Assembly (NCBI GenBank): GCA_021779435.1
Contig: JAJYAR010000101.1
Location: 1 to 8,036, forward strand
Source: a bacterium
GTDB taxonomy: Bacteria; Verrucomicrobiota; Verrucomicrobiae; JAJYAR01
Direction: 5' to 3'
Length of the DNA: 8,036 nucleotides
In this document: piece after piece, positions 6,544-8,036 of the stretch
How the letters are laid out: each line of letters starts with the position of its first letter
Position numbering within the stretch: position 1 is the first letter of the stretch
Translations under genes and position numbers: made by a program
Notes under the pieces: model-generated
Seen by the model: only the letters and a program-made list of their open reading frames with translations
Databases searched by the model: none
Told to the model about the DNA's origin: nothing

Positions 6544-8036
6544 ATGTTCAAATTCCGTTTCCGTTCGAGCGCCTCACTGGCGTTGGGTTGTGGTGCGGTC
6601 CTGACGCTGGCGGTGACGGCGCGGGCCGTCGATACGCAGTTCTGGCAGCAGTCCGAGCAAGCCGATTTTGAGAAGGGCACGCGGAAAGGCCTCGCTCTGC
6701 GCAGCGACGGGCTGCTCATACTCGGGCCGGAGGTGAAGGAGGTCTTCGACGCGGCGCTGCCTTATCTGTGGTCGGCGGCACGGGACGGGAAGGGGAACCT
6801 GTACCTGGGCGGGGGAGGCAGCGAGGGTGGCTCGGCGCGTTTATTCGTGGTGAACGCGCAGGGCGAGGGACGAAAGCTGACAGACCTGCCGGGGATCGCG
6901 ATTCAGGCGCTGGCGGCGGACGGCGGTGGACGGCTCTATGCGGCGACGTCGCCTTCGGGCAAGGTGTACCGGGTTTCGGCCGACGGACACAGCGAAGTGT
7001 TTTTCGATCCGCACGCGCGCTACATTTGGGCGCTCACTTTCGCCAAGGACGGGGCGTTGTTTGTGGCGACCGGCGACCCGGGGCGGGTGTTTCGCGTGAC
7101 GCCGGACGGAAAGAGTTCCGAATTCTTTGCGACGGATGAAGCGAATGTGCGCTCGCTGGCGCTGGACGGGCGCGGGGATCTGATCGCGGGGACGGCGCCG
7201 AGCGGCCTGATCGTGCGGCTCAAGCCGGATACGGGCGCAGGGGCGGGCCAGGCGTTTGTGTTGTACGAGGCCGAGAAGACGGAGATCACGGCACTGGCGG
7301 TGGCGCCGAACGGCGATATCTATGCGGCGGCGGCCGGGGCGAAGGCTCCGGCGCGCCCGGCCGCGGGGACGCTCGCGGTTCCGGCCGCCTCGGCGGCGGT
7401 GGTAGGTGCTGTAGGACAGCCAACCCCTATAGCGCCGGGGCCGTCGCCACTGCCTCATGCGTTGGCGCCGCTCGCCGGTGGTTCGGAGGTGATCCGCATC
7501 ACCGCTGACGGCGCCCCGCGCAAGGTCTTTTCCGACGCGCAGGCGATGGTCTACGCGATCGCGTTCGATAAGCAAGGCAAAGCGTTGCTGGGATCGGGGA
7601 ACAAGGGCGTCATTTACCGTGTGGACACAAGCTGGCTGAGCACAGAGCTTGCTGAACTCGCGCCGACGCAGGTGACGGCATTCCTGGCGGATGGTGACGG
7701 TGGCCTTTACGCGGTGACGGGGAACATCGGCAAGGTGTACCGTGTGGGAGCGGAGACGGTTCCATCGGGGACATTCGAAAGCAGCGTGTACGACGCGGGG
7801 ACGTTTACGCACTGGGGGGCGCTGTCGCTCGAGCCGACGCCGAAAGGGGCGATCGAAGTGGAGACGCGCTCGGGCAACACGGACCGTCCGGAGCAGAACT
7901 GGAGCGAGTGGCAGAAGGCGCCGCTCATTGGCGACAGCGGACGTGTAGCATCGCCGGCGGCGCGGTTTCTGCAGTACCGGCTGCGGCTCAGCCGGAGCGG
8001 GGCGGACGGCGAGGGTCCGCGTGTGTCAATAGATCG
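6544..8036 (+). CDS. exported beta-propeller protein, cut by the right edge, function unknown
   Basis: From ATG 6544 this frame is open for 497 codons to the end of the window, with no stop. Residues 1-28 are a clear signal peptide (basic F-K-F-R-F-R start, hydrophobic core, A-R-A cleavage site before Val29). From about residue 74 the chain has seven units of roughly 40 residues of the form ALA-x-D-x-x-G-x-LYAAT-x-x-x-G-x-VYRV-x-x-DG, as in SMP-30/NHL/YncE-like propellers (blade starts near 74, 119, 159, 201, 247, 336 and 376). The fifth unit is interrupted by an Ala/Pro-rich insert (265-313). After the last blade, residues about 406-497 form a different region with NWSEWQKAP and ARFLQYRLRLS, probably a beta-sandwich-like module that continues past the edge. 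The 17-nt gap from the S55-like gene and the lack of an obvious Shine-Dalgarno suggest translational coupling. It may bind a ligand or partner outside the cytoplasm; no enzyme motif was recognised. Confidence 0.88.
   Translation, partial: MFKFRFRSSASLALGCGAVLTLAVTARAVDTQFWQQSEQADFEKGTRKGLALRSDGLLILGPEVKEVFDAALPYLWSAARDGKGNLYLGGGGSEGGSARLFVVNAQGEGRKLTDLPGIAIQALAADGGGRLYAATSPSGKVYRVSADGHSEVFFDPHARYIWALTFAKDGALFVATGDPGRVFRVTPDGKSSEFFATDEANVRSLALDGRGDLIAGTAPSGLIVRLKPDTGAGAGQAFVLYEAEKTEITALAVAPNGDIYAAAAGAKAPARPAAGTLAVPAASAAVVGAVGQPTPIAPGPSPLPHALAPLAGGSEVIRITADGAPRKVFSDAQAMVYAIAFDKQGKALLGSGNKGVIYRVDTSWLSTELAELAPTQVTAFLADGDGGLYAVTGNIGKVYRVGAETVPSGTFESSVYDAGTFTHWGALSLEPTPKGAIEVETRSGNTDRPEQNWSEWQKAPLIGDSGRVASPAARFLQYRLRLSRSGADGEGPRVSID
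6763..7758 (+). repeat. seven propeller-blade units encoded in the exported protein
   Basis: The repeat is visible at protein level. Examples of the strand core are GRLYAATSPSGKVYRV, GALFVATGDPGRVFRV, GKALLGSGNKGVIYRV and GGLYAVTGNIGKVYRV. The units have diverged in DNA sequence, so they are not recent tandem duplications. Confidence 0.75.

Noticed and set aside
6841..7812. A 323-codon minus-strand open frame opposite the propeller gene
   Set aside because: The plus-strand frame has a signal peptide and regular blade repeats. The antisense product is Arg-rich and featureless.

Overview
The window is GC-rich bacterial DNA, densely coding, with genes on both strands. The gene set is a CAT/YfnA-type amino-acid permease, an OmpA-domain lipoprotein with a Cys-(Leu)-Ala-Thr-Lys-Lys start to the mature chain, a Pro-rich lipoprotein, a Cache-like/HAMP/PAS histidine kinase of the NtrB-like class, a SpoIVB-S55-type protein and an exported beta-propeller protein. 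Together these suggest a Gram-negative, probably acidobacterial (Bryobacter/Solibacter-like) chromosome. The taxonomic guess is inference from protein style, not from a marker gene. I see no tRNA, rRNA, insertion sequence, CRISPR array or phage gene, and base and codon use look uniform throughout.

Layout from left to right. (1) Positions 1-894 (+) hold the C-terminal part of an APC-superfamily permease, cut by the left edge. (2) A 219-nt leader carries a possible promoter and two hairpins, and leads into an OmpA-family lipoprotein (1114-1884, +) that ends at a strong intrinsic terminator (about 1909-1948). (3) Converging on that terminator is a minus-strand pair: a membrane sensor histidine kinase (4484 down to 2607) followed 39 nt later by a small Pro/His-rich lipoprotein (2567 down to 1962). 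No response regulator is present. (4) A 191-nt divergent intergenic region (4485-4675) contains a large imperfect dyad. (5) Rightward from it run a SpoIVB/S55-like exported protein (4676-6526) and, 17 nt later, an exported seven-bladed-propeller-like protein (6544 to the right edge, still open).

All genes encode envelope or exported proteins. The divergent arrangement (sensor kinase plus lipoprotein leftward, S55-like protein plus propeller protein rightward) with a shared dyad raises the possibility of one envelope-sensing module, but this rests on gene order alone. The most notable observation is that the S55-like protein carries the SpoIVB active-site blocks in the reverse linear order (Asp/Ser block before His block) relative to my recollection of Bacillus SpoIVB, as in a circular permutation.
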